Origin: an uncultured Bacteroidia bacterium
Lineage (GTDB): Bacteria > Bacteroidota > Bacteroidia > Bacteroidales > F082
Direction of reading: 5' to 3'
NCBI GenBank assembly: GCA_902767725.1
Contig: CACXIM010000045.1
Coordinates: 1-44,979 of the forward strand
DNA: 44,979 nucleotides
The notes beneath the pieces were generated by a model. That model worked only from the letters and a program-made list of their open reading frames with translations, did not search any database and was not told where the DNA came from. A program made the position numbers and the translations under genes. Positions 14,534 to 22,271 of this stretch are shown piece after piece. The stretch's first letter is position 1; each line of letters opens with the position of its first letter.

Positions 14534-16321
14534 TTAAATATACCCGAAGCGTTTCCTGACATTTTCTTTCTCTTCATCGGTACTATCGCGGAAGAGCGGC
14601 ATTACCTCGTCCTCGGGGAAGTCAGTGAAAGTGAGGAAAAGTAGCGAATCCAAGGTGTCGTTGAAGTCGGGGTCGACATTGAAGCACAAGAACTTGGCGT
14701 TCAGTTTCAAATATTTCTTGAACAAGGTGGGCAAGCGGTATTGGCCGTTGCTCAGGCGGAACATGAATTTGTCGAACTTGTCGATGCTATCCATATTTCC
14801 TTTCATCAGCACATCGGCATCCACCTTAAGGAAGTCCTCTTGGAAAGGCGTCATGGGCGTGGCCATCTGGGCGAGTTCTTCGCTCACAGGATGCTTCTCT
14901 GTGACATACTTCACAATCATGCTCATATAGAACTTCGGATACCATGAGCTAATGCTCACGGGACCAATGAAATGCTTGATGTTGGGATAACGCACCACCA
15001 CGTCCGACAAACCTCGCAGCAAGAGCACCAAGGGCAAAACCTCTTTCTGATAGTCAAGCGCTACGAACGAGCGCCCCAACTCAATGGTGTGTTCCAAGTA
15101 GGGAGCAAAGGCTTCATCGAAATTGACCAAAGTGCTGACATAAAAACCTTTGATGCCATACTTTGGAATAATGTCGCTGCCAATGCCCAAACGATAGCAA
15201 CCTGCTATCTTCTGTTTTACCTTGTCCCAAAGAATAAGGTGCTTGAAATGATTGTCGAACTCGTCCTGGTCAAGATTCTTGCCTGTGCCTTCGCCTATGG
15301 CGCGGAAGGTCTCCTCGCGCAAACGAGCGATTTCGTGCATCAAGTTCGGTATATCCTCGTAATCGGCCAGATAACAATCGTAGTCAGAGGCGGAATAGAG
15401 GAACGACTTTTCGCGAATAGCATCCAACTCGGCCAACATAAGCGACAGATCCGTAGGAGCATCGATTTCAGTCAGATTGGCCTCTTTCTTTTCAGCTGCC
15501 TCTGATGGAATATTGGCCTCCAAGGCATAAGAACGGCTACGCAGGTAAGCCGCAAGGTCGGCTGGCTTTTCGTATGTAGCAATCTCATTGGGCAGAATAG
15601 GTTTGCCCACCTGCAAGTTGAAACAAGTATCGTGTTTGTTGATCAGTTCCTTGGTCAGCCGCGAAGTACCCAACATAGTGTGAATCTTATCCTCAAAATA
15701 GAATAGTTTCGAGTTGCGGCCATTCCAAAACACGGGTATCACAGGAACACCTGCGTTTTTTATGATGCGTGCTATGGAAGTGCTCCATGGCAGGTCTTCG
15801 GGGAAGTCGTGGCCATGATAGCGCGACACCTCACCCGCAGGAAACACACCTAGGCCGTTGCCTGCAGCGATGTGCATCATTGCGCCTTTGATACCACCCA
15901 CGCTACTCTTCCACTCGGGGTTTTTCTCGAAAGGATTCACCGAGAAGAAGCACTCCTTGAGGTTCGGGATATGAGAAAGGATGAAGTTGGCCATCAACTT
16001 GAAGTCGGGACGCACCTTGGCGATGGCGCTCAGCAGCATCACACCCTCAATTCCACCGAAAGGATGGTTGCTGACCATCACAAAGCCGCCTTCTTTCGGG
16101 ATGTTTTCCAGCTGCTCAGGGCTAACATCAATGGTGATGCCCATGTTTTCAAGCAGATGGTCGGCAAATTCACAGCCTTGATAATCAGCGGCCCCGTCGA
16201 ACAATCGGTTGATTTTACCCAAGCGGAGAAATCCGTATGCCAATCCCGCGACACAAGTGCCGAAGAAGCCTTTCATGCCGAAAGCCTTTTTCAAATCCGC
16301 ATTGGTTACTACTTTTCGCAT
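14534..16321 (-). CDS. fused lysophospholipid-type acyltransferase and GNAT N-acyltransferase (OlsF-like)
   Basis: 595 residues from ATG 16321. The N-terminal half (about 60-280) is a PlsC-type O-acyltransferase, with the catalytic motif NHPFGGIE at 85-92 and VFPAGEVSRY downstream. The C-terminal half (about 320-520) resembles the GNAT domain of OlsB-type N-acyltransferases, with REETFRAIGEGTGKNLDQDEFD, LILWDKVKQKIAGCYRLG, ELGRSFVALDYQK and IGPVSISSWYPK. Bifunctional OlsF proteins join these activities to make ornithine lipids, and Bacteroides GlsB/GlsA do the same for glycine lipids with separate genes. The product here is probably an amino-acid lipid, but which amino acid cannot be told. 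No standard membrane anchor is obvious. A promoter lies at 16360-16367. Confidence 0.82.
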   Translation of the reverse strand: MRKVVTNADLKKAFGMKGFFGTCVAGLAYGFLRLGKINRLFDGAADYQGCEFADHLLENMGITIDVSPEQLENIPKEGGFVMVSNHPFGGIEGVMLLSAIAKVRPDFKLMANFILSHIPNLKECFFSVNPFEKNPEWKSSVGGIKGAMMHIAAGNGLGVFPAGEVSRYHGHDFPEDLPWSTSIARIIKNAGVPVIPVFWNGRNSKLFYFEDKIHTMLGTSRLTKELINKHDTCFNLQVGKPILPNEIATYEKPADLAAYLRSRSYALEANIPSEAAEKKEANLTEIDAPTDLSLMLAELDAIREKSFLYSASDYDCYLADYEDIPNLMHEIARLREETFRAIGEGTGKNLDQDEFDNHFKHLILWDKVKQKIAGCYRLGIGSDIIPKYGIKGFYVSTLVNFDEAFAPYLEHTIELGRSFVALDYQKEVLPLVLLLRGLSDVVVRYPNIKHFIGPVSISSWYPKFYMSMIVKYVTEKHPVSEELAQMATPMTPFQEDFLKVDADVLMKGNMDSIDKFDKFMFRLSNGQYRLPTLFKKYLKLNAKFLCFNVDPDFNDTLDSLLFLTFTDFPEDEVMPLFRDSTDEEKENVRKRFGYI

Positions 16322-16359
16322 GGTCGTTTATGCCCGTAGCATAGTTATCATTCAAACTG

Positions 16360-16367
16360 CAAAGATA
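16360..16367 (-). promoter_or_regulatory. -7 promoter element for the acyltransferase fusion
   Basis: TATCTTTG on the minus strand, 38 nt before the ATG at 16321. It lies immediately after the terminator of the upstream gene. Confidence 0.65.
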
Positions 16368-16374
16368 CGGATTT

Positions 16375-16408
16375 TAAAAAAGGCAAGAGGAAAACTATCC
16401 TCTTGCCT
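16375..16408 (-). terminator. intrinsic terminator of the 16446-16874 gene
   Basis: AGGCAAGAGGA (16381-16391) pairs perfectly with TCCTCTTGCCT (16398-16408) around a 6-nt loop. On the minus strand the stem is followed by a run of six T. Confidence 0.85.
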
Positions 16409-16445
16409 CTCTTTCGTATGATTGTCCTTTTTACTTTTCTCTTTT

Positions 16446-16874
16446 CTATCGCTTAAGAAGACCATTAAGTTTAACCTTGCTCGCTTCATAAGTAGTTTTT
16501 TGCGCATCCGTCAGCTTTTTTATGTTTATCTTTTTACTCAGCCTCAATGCTTTTTCCAAATACTGACTAAATTGATTAGTCTTTTTATGATTCTTATTGT
16601 ACTCGAGTTCACAATTGTCAACCGTTTTCACAAACTCATTGAACAAGTCGGTATTCTCTTGTATGGCTTGTTGTTCGGCATCATTTTGGGCTTTCATAGC
16701 ATCCTTGTTCGCATCGAACTCCAAATCCGGCTTATTTCTCTTAATCTTTACTTGCTTTTCCGTTTTTGCCCTTTTCCTTACGATTGTCTTAGTTTTCTTA
16801 TCTTGTGCATTAGCAGTTAATGCGAAGCCACCAATCAAGAGAGCCATTACTGTGGTAATAATAAAGTTCTTCAT
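16446..16874 (-). CDS. small secreted Lys-rich protein, paralog A
   Basis: 142 residues. The signal peptide MKNFIITTVMALLIGGFALTANAQ-type segment is cleaved near residue 23. The mature part is very basic (KKTKTIVRKRAKTEKQVKIKR), then helical, and ends YLEKALRLSKKINIKKL and further KL repeats. The protein at 18298-18678 has the same plan and a similar C-terminal pattern (YxxKALxLxxKxxxxKxKL). Both genes share a near-identical 70-nt untranslated leader. It is probably periplasmic or outer-membrane associated. I recognise no named family. A strong terminator follows. Confidence 0.75.
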   Translation of the reverse strand: MKNFIITTVMALLIGGFALTANAQDKKTKTIVRKRAKTEKQVKIKRNKPDLEFDANKDAMKAQNDAEQQAIQENTDLFNEFVKTVDNCELEYNKNHKKTNQFSQYLEKALRLSKKINIKKLTDAQKTTYEASKVKLNGLLKR

Positions 16875-16879
16875 TGTAT

Positions 16880-16950
16880 AATCCCTAAATGAGTGTCGGG
16901 AGCAACTTTTGATGTATGTGCCTACTCTTGAGCTTTTCGGCTTCCGCTAT
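16880..16950 (-). promoter_or_regulatory. conserved structured 5' leader, copy A (candidate cis-regulatory RNA)
   Basis: Reading on the minus strand, the leader contains ATAGCGGAAGCCGAAAAGCT, CAAGAGTAGGC, ATCAAAAGTTGC, CCCGACAC and TAGGGAT just before the ATG at 16874. The same blocks in the same order occur at 18683-18752. GTTG/CGAC can form a 4-bp hairpin, and its loop CCC could pair with GGG of TAGGGA beside the start codon. No member of a named riboswitch class is recognised. Confidence 0.6.
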
Positions 16951-17048
16951 ACTATTATTTCAGTCGCAATTACGTATTTTAATTATGTTTTTACAAAAAA
17001 CATGCCAGAAAGAGCAATGAGTCGATTTTTTTAATCACCAAAATACTG

Positions 17049-17056
17049 TAATTTTG
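17049..17056 (+). promoter_or_regulatory. -7 promoter element for the pseudouridine synthase gene
   Basis: TAATTTTG on the plus strand, ending 27 nt before the ATG at 17084. A possible TTG start at 17054 lies inside it. Confidence 0.62.
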
Positions 17057-17083
17057 CATCTGATTTGTCTTTGCAGATTAATT

Positions 17084-17629
17084 ATGGTGATTCTTTTCAA
17101 CAAACCATTTGGCGTACTCAGCCAGTTCACTCCCGAAGCCGGACATCGGGCACTCAACGAATTCGGCTTCCCTGAGGGTGTGTATGCCGCTGGTCGCCTC
17201 GACCACGACAGCGAAGGAGCCTTACTGCTCACCGATGAGGGCAAACTCATCAAAAAACTATTGGATCCAAAGTTCGAGCATCCACGCACCTACCTTGCGC
17301 AAGTGGACGGACAAATCACACAAGAAGCTGTCAATCAGTTGAAACAAGGGGTTAATATCAAAGGCTACCGCACCAAACCCTGCCAAGCACAAATTGCGGA
17401 CCAACCAGAAAACCTTTGGGAACGCGTGCCACCCATCCGCTACCGCGCCAACATCCCAACCAGTTGGGTGCGTCTCACCCTCATCGAAGGCAAAAACCGA
17501 CAAGTGCGACACATGACTGCCGCCGTCGGGTTTCCTACGCTACGCTTAATTCGAGTAAAGATAGGGAACATCTCACTTGGCACGCTGAAACCTGGCGAAT
17601 GGAGAGTTGTTAACGAGCAGGTGATTTAA
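17084..17629 (+). CDS. RluE/RsuA-family pseudouridine synthase
   Basis: 181 residues from ATG 17084 (MVILFNKPFGVLSQF); the TTG 30 nt upstream lies in the promoter. The catalytic motif GRLD is at residues 37-40 (AAGRLDHDSEGALLLT), with Asp40 as nucleophile. The C-terminal EGKNRQVRHMTAAVGFPTLRL is the family's second signature. There is no N-terminal S4 domain, as in RluE, which modifies U2457 of 23S rRNA. The exact target here is inferred only from the family. It is a single gene, convergent with the HExxH protein. Confidence 0.88.
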   Translation: MVILFNKPFGVLSQFTPEAGHRALNEFGFPEGVYAAGRLDHDSEGALLLTDEGKLIKKLLDPKFEHPRTYLAQVDGQITQEAVNQLKQGVNIKGYRTKPCQAQIADQPENLWERVPPIRYRANIPTSWVRLTLIEGKNRQVRHMTAAVGFPTLRLIRVKIGNISLGTLKPGEWRVVNEQVI

Positions 17630-17640
17630 TACACCTTGGT

Positions 17641-18195
17641 TTAAGTATAATTTTCAGTCGGATAGCCCGACTCGTTCCATGCGATGCTGTAATATTTGCC
17701 GAAATACCGTTTAGCATGGCGGTTGGCTCGGGTTTCGGTCCAAAAAACATTATGGTCGCCTTTGCCGAGCGCATTCAGCAGACTGGGCAACCCGATAATC
17801 AAAAGATATAACCAACCAAAACGTCGGCTGTCGACAGTATGCCCAAACTCATGCATACATATTTGGTTACCCAAAACATATCGTTCGCCTTCGCCTTTCA
17901 TCCAACTACCGGCCCAAAGACCAACGAATGTGCCCAACGACACGCCCATGCTATATTTACAGTCTTTTTTCGTCACAAAAGTGATGCCGTCAAAAACAAC
18001 GACGCAATCGACTTGCCCTGCAAGTGCACGCATCACAGAATAAAACCAACCTATCAATGTTTGAGGTAATTCCCAGGTAAAGCGCAAAAGCAGCTGCCAC
18101 AAACGCCCAAAATGCGAGCGTTTAGCATCTGTTAGGAACAGCCCTATGGAGATTTGGGCGGCAAAGCGCATTCTATTTATCAATGGTGTAGACAT
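17641..18195 (-). CDS. membrane-associated HEFGH-motif protein, putative metalloprotease
   Basis: 184 residues from ATG 18195 (MSTPLINRMRF). A longer reading frame would start inside the terminator hairpin of the next gene and is rejected. HEFGH at about 115-119 fits the zinc-protease motif HExxH. Hydrophobic stretches before (GWFYSVMRALAGQ, VSLGTFVGLWAGSW) and after (GWLYLLIIGLPSLLNALG) the motif suggest membrane association. FWTETRANRHAKRYF may supply a third ligand (Glu). Proteins with this layout are widespread, uncharacterised Bacteroidales proteins. The metal site is inference. It could equally be a catalytically dead relative. Confidence 0.68.
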   Translation of the reverse strand: MSTPLINRMRFAAQISIGLFLTDAKRSHFGRLWQLLLRFTWELPQTLIGWFYSVMRALAGQVDCVVVFDGITFVTKKDCKYSMGVSLGTFVGLWAGSWMKGEGERYVLGNQICMHEFGHTVDSRRFGWLYLLIIGLPSLLNALGKGDHNVFWTETRANRHAKRYFGKYYSIAWNESGYPTENYT

Positions 18196-18233
18196 TAGTC
18201 TAAGGCTATTGGTTTTATTCTGATTGATAGAGA

Positions 18234-18277
18234 TGAATAAAAAGAGGACAAAAGGAACGCGTTCCTTTTGTCCTCTT
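18234..18277 (-). terminator. intrinsic terminator of the 18298-18678 gene
   Basis: A 17-bp perfect inverted repeat, with AAGAGGACAAAAGGAAC at 18242-18258 and its complement at 18261-18277, followed on the minus strand by TTTTTATTC. Confidence 0.88.
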
Positions 18278-18297
18278 AATTCGATCAATTATACTGC

Positions 18298-18678
18298 TTA
18301 CTTTCTCTTCAGAGCTTCAGCCAATTTGGCTTTCAGTTTCAGGAATTGATCAACCTGGTTTTGGTTCAATTTGTCCTTTGCCTTTTCCAGCTTGGCTTGC
18401 AGATCCAAGGCCTTCTTTTGATAAGTCATGAAGTCATTCTTATCAGCAGTACCTTTCATGGCCTTTTCATAGGCGGCAATGTACTTGTCGATGTTGGTCT
18501 CAAAGTCTTTGAGCATCTGGTCATAGTTAGTTGTTGTCTGATTGGTGCCAACTTTGGGATTCTGAGTGTTTACAACTTGGCCCTTGGTCTTCGTTGTTTT
18601 ACTCTGAGCACTGGCGTTGAATGTGAGACCGCCGATTAAAAAGGCAACGATTGCAAAAGTCATAACGAGTTTCTTCAT
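18298..18678 (-). CDS. small secreted Lys-rich protein, paralog B
   Basis: 126 residues from ATG 18678; the upstream alternative start lies in the conserved leader. The signal peptide MKKLVMTFAIVAFLIGG continues to an ASAQ cleavage site at about residue 25. A Thr/Asn/Lys-rich linker follows (about 26-55), then two amphipathic helices, with YEKAMKGTADKNDFMTYQKK and DLQAKLEKAKDKLNQNQVDQ, ending LAEALKRK. It matches paralog A (16446-16874) in plan and leader but has low sequence identity outside the C-terminal helix. No family name is recognised. It is flanked by a clear promoter (18770-18777) and a strong terminator, so it forms its own unit. Confidence 0.76.
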   Translation of the reverse strand: MKKLVMTFAIVAFLIGGLTFNASAQSKTTKTKGQVVNTQNPKVGTNQTTTNYDQMLKDFETNIDKYIAAYEKAMKGTADKNDFMTYQKKALDLQAKLEKAKDKLNQNQVDQFLKLKAKLAEALKRK

Positions 18679-18682
18679 TTTT

Positions 18683-18752
18683 TTATCCCTAGTACGTGTC
18701 GGGCGCAACTTTTGATTTTTTGCCTACTCATGAGCTTTTCGGCTTCCGCTAT
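18683..18752 (-). promoter_or_regulatory. conserved structured 5' leader, copy B (candidate cis-regulatory RNA)
   Basis: Minus-strand blocks ATAGCGGAAGCCGAAAAGCT, CATGAGTAGGC, ATCAAAAGTTGC, CCCGACAC and TAGGGAT match copy A in order and spacing. The differing bases cluster in a central linker and just before TAGGGAT. GCC/GGC can close a hairpin around GCU-CAUG-AGU. AGGGA lies 8 nt before the ATG, where a Shine-Dalgarno sequence would be. Confidence 0.65.
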
Positions 18753-18769
18753 TTTTTTCTTTTCAGCTG

Positions 18770-18777
18770 CAAATATA
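18770..18777 (-). promoter_or_regulatory. -7 promoter element for paralog B and its leader
   Basis: TATATTTG on the minus strand, 17 nt upstream of the conserved leader block, so the leader should be at the 5' end of the transcript. The remaining interval to 19150 is AT-rich and I see no gene in it. Confidence 0.65.
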
Positions 18778-19153
18778 CTTTTTATTTCGATTTCTCTCTA
18801 AAAGTAGATTTTTTAGCTCTGCCTTAAACATTCCAAAAAGCGTGCCAAAAAGTAATTCCCGATGAAAAAAAATACAAAACAATGAATTTTTACGTAATTT
18901 TACTTACACCGAATAAGAAATTGCCTTCGTTGTCGAAAAGCGGCACAGAAAGAGTCTTTTTATCTAACTTTTACCAGTCAATCAATGCTCATCCTCGTTG
19001 AAAAACAGAGATAATAGATGAATTCCAACAAGTTACAAAGACCACTATTCAACTTAGATTATTTTATAACTGCATCTGTTACGATGATTTTTGATCAAAA
19101 GGCAACACAAGTTAACCTTAGTGAAGAATATAACCCTTACGGAGATGAATGAT

Positions 19154-19182
19154 AAAAGGGAGCGTGACGGACGCTCCCTTTT
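19154..19182 (-). terminator. intrinsic terminator of the 19204-19803 gene
   Basis: AAAAGGGAGCGT (19154-19165) pairs perfectly with ACGCTCCCTTTT (19171-19182) around a 5-nt loop. On the minus strand the stem ends in CCCTTTTATC. Confidence 0.82.
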
Positions 19183-19203
19183 CAGTTGTATGGGTATTAC
19201 AGT

Positions 19204-19803
19204 TTATTGGATGACTATCTTCTGGGACTTCATGTTGTCGCCGTTGACCAGGCGCAACACATATACGCCAGGCGCAGCATTGATAGCCTTGCTAACACTG
19301 CCGTTCACGGTATCGTTGCTGAGGATGCGGCCGTTGGCATCAACTACCTGCAAGATAGCCTCACCCTCGTTGCTGATGACCCAGTTGCCGTTGCTAAAGA
19401 AGGCGAAGGCCCTATTATCATAGTTTGCGTCCCCACAAACGAACACCAACTTGAAACGGCTCTCATAGTCCGTCGTCTTGGCCTCGAAGCTGTAGCTCGG
19501 GTTGACAAGCAGGTCAATGTCATTCCCCGTTTTGAGATAGAATCCCGTGACGGCCGAGCCACTGCTTCCCGAACTTTCATTCGTCTTATAGAGCAAGTAT
19601 ATAAAGTTGCCGCCCGCACCCGCGTTCAGGTCGTTGTTGATGACCGTCCAACCCTCATTTTGATATTGGGTTTTGTAACCATCAGTTTGGCTTTGATTGC
19701 CAGAGATAATCATCACATCGGTGATGAAGGTCTCCGCCCAAACGCCTTGTGTAAAGGCGAAGAGAGCGACAAATAGGAATAGAGATTTCAGTAAGTTCTT
19801 CAT
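19204..19803 (-). CDS. small secreted protein with T9SS-type C-terminal domain
   Basis: 199 residues. The signal peptide is cleaved near residue 23 (TQGVWA). The N-terminal domain contains ITDVMIISGNQSQTDGY, GWTVINNDLNAGAGGNFIYL and LLYKTNESSG, a pattern I have seen as a repeated unit in large Bacteroidales surface proteins. Residues about 110-199 (YESRFKLVFVCG, AFFSNGNWVISNEGEAILQVVD, ISLN-like region, PGVYVLRLVNGDNMKSQKIVIQ) resemble the C-terminal sorting region of T9SS cargo. The protein is thus a single unit plus an export signal. Its ligand or role is unknown. It is monocistronic, with promoter at 19848-19855 and terminator at 19154-19182. Confidence 0.75.
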   Translation of the reverse strand: MKNLLKSLFLFVALFAFTQGVWAETFITDVMIISGNQSQTDGYKTQYQNEGWTVINNDLNAGAGGNFIYLLYKTNESSGSSGSAVTGFYLKTGNDIDLLVNPSYSFEAKTTDYESRFKLVFVCGDANYDNRAFAFFSNGNWVISNEGEAILQVVDANGRILSNDTVNGSVSKAINAAPGVYVLRLVNGDNMKSQKIVIQ

Positions 19804-19847
19804 TTCGTTGAATATACGATTGTTTTAGTGCTTTTCAAAAGAAGCCG

Positions 19848-19855
19848 CAAAAATA
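19848..19855 (-). promoter_or_regulatory. -7 promoter element for the small T9SS protein
   Basis: TATTTTTG on the minus strand, 44 nt before the ATG at 19803. Confidence 0.6.
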
Positions 19856-19985
19856 CAAAAAAATCTAAAACGCAGTCGTAACCAACGATTTATAAGCAAT
19901 TTCGGTTTAGTATTCATCATTTTTGTAAAGCCTACCAAACAAGTCCTTACACGCCAAGCTCGGCAAGTTTTTTCATGGTGTCCTT

Positions 19986-22271
19986 TTAGCCTTTTTTCGC
20001 AGCATTTGTATCCCATCTACCAACTTGGAATTCATTCTCAAACACATAAATAGGGGTTCCTTCTTCCATTGTCTCTCCAGTATCTTTCTCGAATTCTGCT
20101 TTCTTACGATTTAGGACGCCAGCAATATCAATATCCCCAAGTTCTATTCTATCTGCCAACGTATAGATATAATACTGCCGTTTTTCGTCCTCCTCCGAAA
20201 TGACATATCCCATTTCTTTCATCTTTTGGTTGTTCCAGATAAAATGCTTGTCGCTTAGTCGGAATACAAGATAATTCGTTTCGTTTTTCAATTCGTATAA
20301 AATGAGATATTCTGCCGAGACCACTTGGCGAGTCCGTTTGACTGCACCAGCCCGTTCCCCTAAACGGACATTGTACTTTTTGTTCTTTAGAATCCAATCC
20401 AAGTGTTCAGGGTCTTTATAGACACCAAAAAGTATGGAGGCCTGCCTGTATTGTCTGTATTGGGATTGTTGTGTATGCAATTCTTCAACTTTATCTGTCG
20501 AAACTCGTTTTTCAGCTGCAACTGAAACCGGCGTGTCCAAATACTGAAAAGGAATCGGTTTTTTTGTTTCGTGAAAGTCGGTGCCTAACCGATAATCATA
20601 AATGTGAAAATCCGTTTCGATTTGTGAGAGAAGTTGAAGGTTGTCGAATTGGTATCGATTGTCTTTGTCGAGTGCAAGGATAAGGAGATTACCCCCTTCG
20701 CTTGGTTGGTAGATTTTACCATTCAATCTCTTGAAATACTTTTCGACCAGGTCTTGTATGGGAACGGAATCCTCCCGAGGTTCAAGAACCGAAAACTCAA
20801 ATCTGCTTTCGATAAATGAAATAAAATCACGACGCAGCATGGCTTGAAGCGACTTTTTCAATGCCACCTCTTCCGTATTGTTCACGTATGAAGCCACGAC
20901 AAACATGAAATTGATGTTATAGGACTGAAGAAACAAAGAATCTCTGTCGAACAAGCGATTGAAAAAGTGCATATTACGCTCAAATTCAGCATTTTTTGTC
21001 AGTTTTTGCTCCTGACTATTCGGATCGTTGAAATCTATAAATCCGCGAATGAAAAAATTGGGCGTGATGTTGTAACCTTCCGTCAACGGGTCGCGATAAC
21101 GCACATCCTTAGGAGGGTTATCTTCATGGTTGAAAAGGTTGATGTTGTATTGGATAACGTTCTTGGCATAAGTGAACTGTTTGTAAATAGAGTTTTCGCT
21201 CAGACTTGTTTCTTCTTTATAATATTTGCTGTCGCCAATGTAATAGATAAACTTGTCTTCGTCGATAACAGAGGAATCCTTGTAGATATGGTCCACAATC
21301 TTCCCATCCTGCTGCTCCCAAAGCTCTTTAGGCACATTGTAGCGGTCGTCGCTGATGAGTTGGTCAATCATATCCTCAAAGACGAGATTGAAATTGCTGA
21401 CCAATAGTTTCTCTTGATAAGGCTTTCCGGAGCCGACCATTTCAGCTTTGTCAAAAAACGCATAAAGCAGATTCCACAATTCGACCAACTCGTCAGTAAA
21501 ATAGTTCCTGCGGATTTTCTGCAATATGCGCGTCCCTTTTCCGCTTTCTATCAAGGACTTTATTCTCGATGGCCTCATCAAGGCAAAACCTTGAACAAGT
21601 TGAAGTTTGAAATGATAGGTCAAACTGAGATAGTTGAGCACGGAATAGAAAAGGATTATCAGCTCCTCGTCGAAATTGATTACCTTCCTTTTGTTGCGAA
21701 AATCCATGTAGTAAGGCCTGTCGTCTTTGAACACAGGCTGCACCTTGCTAATGGTCTTGTTCCAATGTACTTTGTTGTTACCACTCGACTTGACGAGTGA
21801 AATATATGTAAACAAATTACAATGCTTTTTTTGGAATCCGACAAGGGACAGGATGGTTTCGATGATGGTTTTTGAGCCCTTCTCCCCCATCGGCTTGATG
21901 TTTTGGATTTGGACTTCAGAACTGATGTTACTTCGTTGTTTGCGTTCCACAAAATGGTTGATGGCCTGATAGAGCCATGCCGACAGTTCAAAGACCACTT
22001 CGTCGTCAGCCTTCGCTTTCAAGGGATTGTCATAGGGAGAAAGGTCGATGATTTCAATAGGGTTATACCGATCAAAGGCCTGTTGACTTTCCGAAATGAA
22101 TACTTTTGGAAGGATGAAAACCGTATCGTTGATGTTGGAATTGAAGTAATAGCCCACATAAGGCACCTTGGCCAAACTTCCTCCTTGCAAGTACGACAAG
22201 TTGACCTCGTTGCCAAGATTCTCGTGGAGTAAGTCCACAGGATAGGGATATTCTTCAAAGTAAAGTTTCAT
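19986..22271 (-). CDS. PD-(D/E)XK restriction nuclease subunit, McrC/LlaJI-like
   Basis: 761 residues. A nuclease core is visible as LVFEDMIDQLI (Glu about 299), then YIGDSKYYK (Asp347-x-Lys349) and YKQFTYAK (Gln365), in the order of the PD-(D/E)XK fold with its QxxxY element. Position directly after a McrB-like GTPase (TGATG overlap) makes it the nuclease subunit. LlaJI-type systems and E. coli McrBC have this arrangement. Residues 1-280 probably contact the GTPase or DNA. The segment about 580-750 (EYLILYELKNETNYLVFRL, YIYTLADRIELGDIDIAGVL) looks like a separate globular domain not needed for a minimal nuclease. The family assignment is inferred from motifs and context. Confidence 0.72.
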   Translation of the reverse strand: MKLYFEEYPYPVDLLHENLGNEVNLSYLQGGSLAKVPYVGYYFNSNINDTVFILPKVFISESQQAFDRYNPIEIIDLSPYDNPLKAKADDEVVFELSAWLYQAINHFVERKQRSNISSEVQIQNIKPMGEKGSKTIIETILSLVGFQKKHCNLFTYISLVKSSGNNKVHWNKTISKVQPVFKDDRPYYMDFRNKRKVINFDEELIILFYSVLNYLSLTYHFKLQLVQGFALMRPSRIKSLIESGKGTRILQKIRRNYFTDELVELWNLLYAFFDKAEMVGSGKPYQEKLLVSNFNLVFEDMIDQLISDDRYNVPKELWEQQDGKIVDHIYKDSSVIDEDKFIYYIGDSKYYKEETSLSENSIYKQFTYAKNVIQYNINLFNHEDNPPKDVRYRDPLTEGYNITPNFFIRGFIDFNDPNSQEQKLTKNAEFERNMHFFNRLFDRDSLFLQSYNINFMFVVASYVNNTEEVALKKSLQAMLRRDFISFIESRFEFSVLEPREDSVPIQDLVEKYFKRLNGKIYQPSEGGNLLILALDKDNRYQFDNLQLLSQIETDFHIYDYRLGTDFHETKKPIPFQYLDTPVSVAAEKRVSTDKVEELHTQQSQYRQYRQASILFGVYKDPEHLDWILKNKKYNVRLGERAGAVKRTRQVVSAEYLILYELKNETNYLVFRLSDKHFIWNNQKMKEMGYVISEEDEKRQYYIYTLADRIELGDIDIAGVLNRKKAEFEKDTGETMEEGTPIYVFENEFQVGRWDTNAAKKG

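Noticed and set aside
18985-19012. Possible remnant of a second DUF2795-like gene
   Set aside because: About 16 nt (CATCCTCGTTGAAAAA) match the end of the gene at 26039 and give FFNEDE on the minus strand, but upstream codons do not align and include stops. The match is too short to support a pseudogene.
18778-19150. Hidden gene in the AT-rich gap
   Set aside because: Only short frames with no start context, no promoter facing them and no similarity; the gap is described as non-coding.
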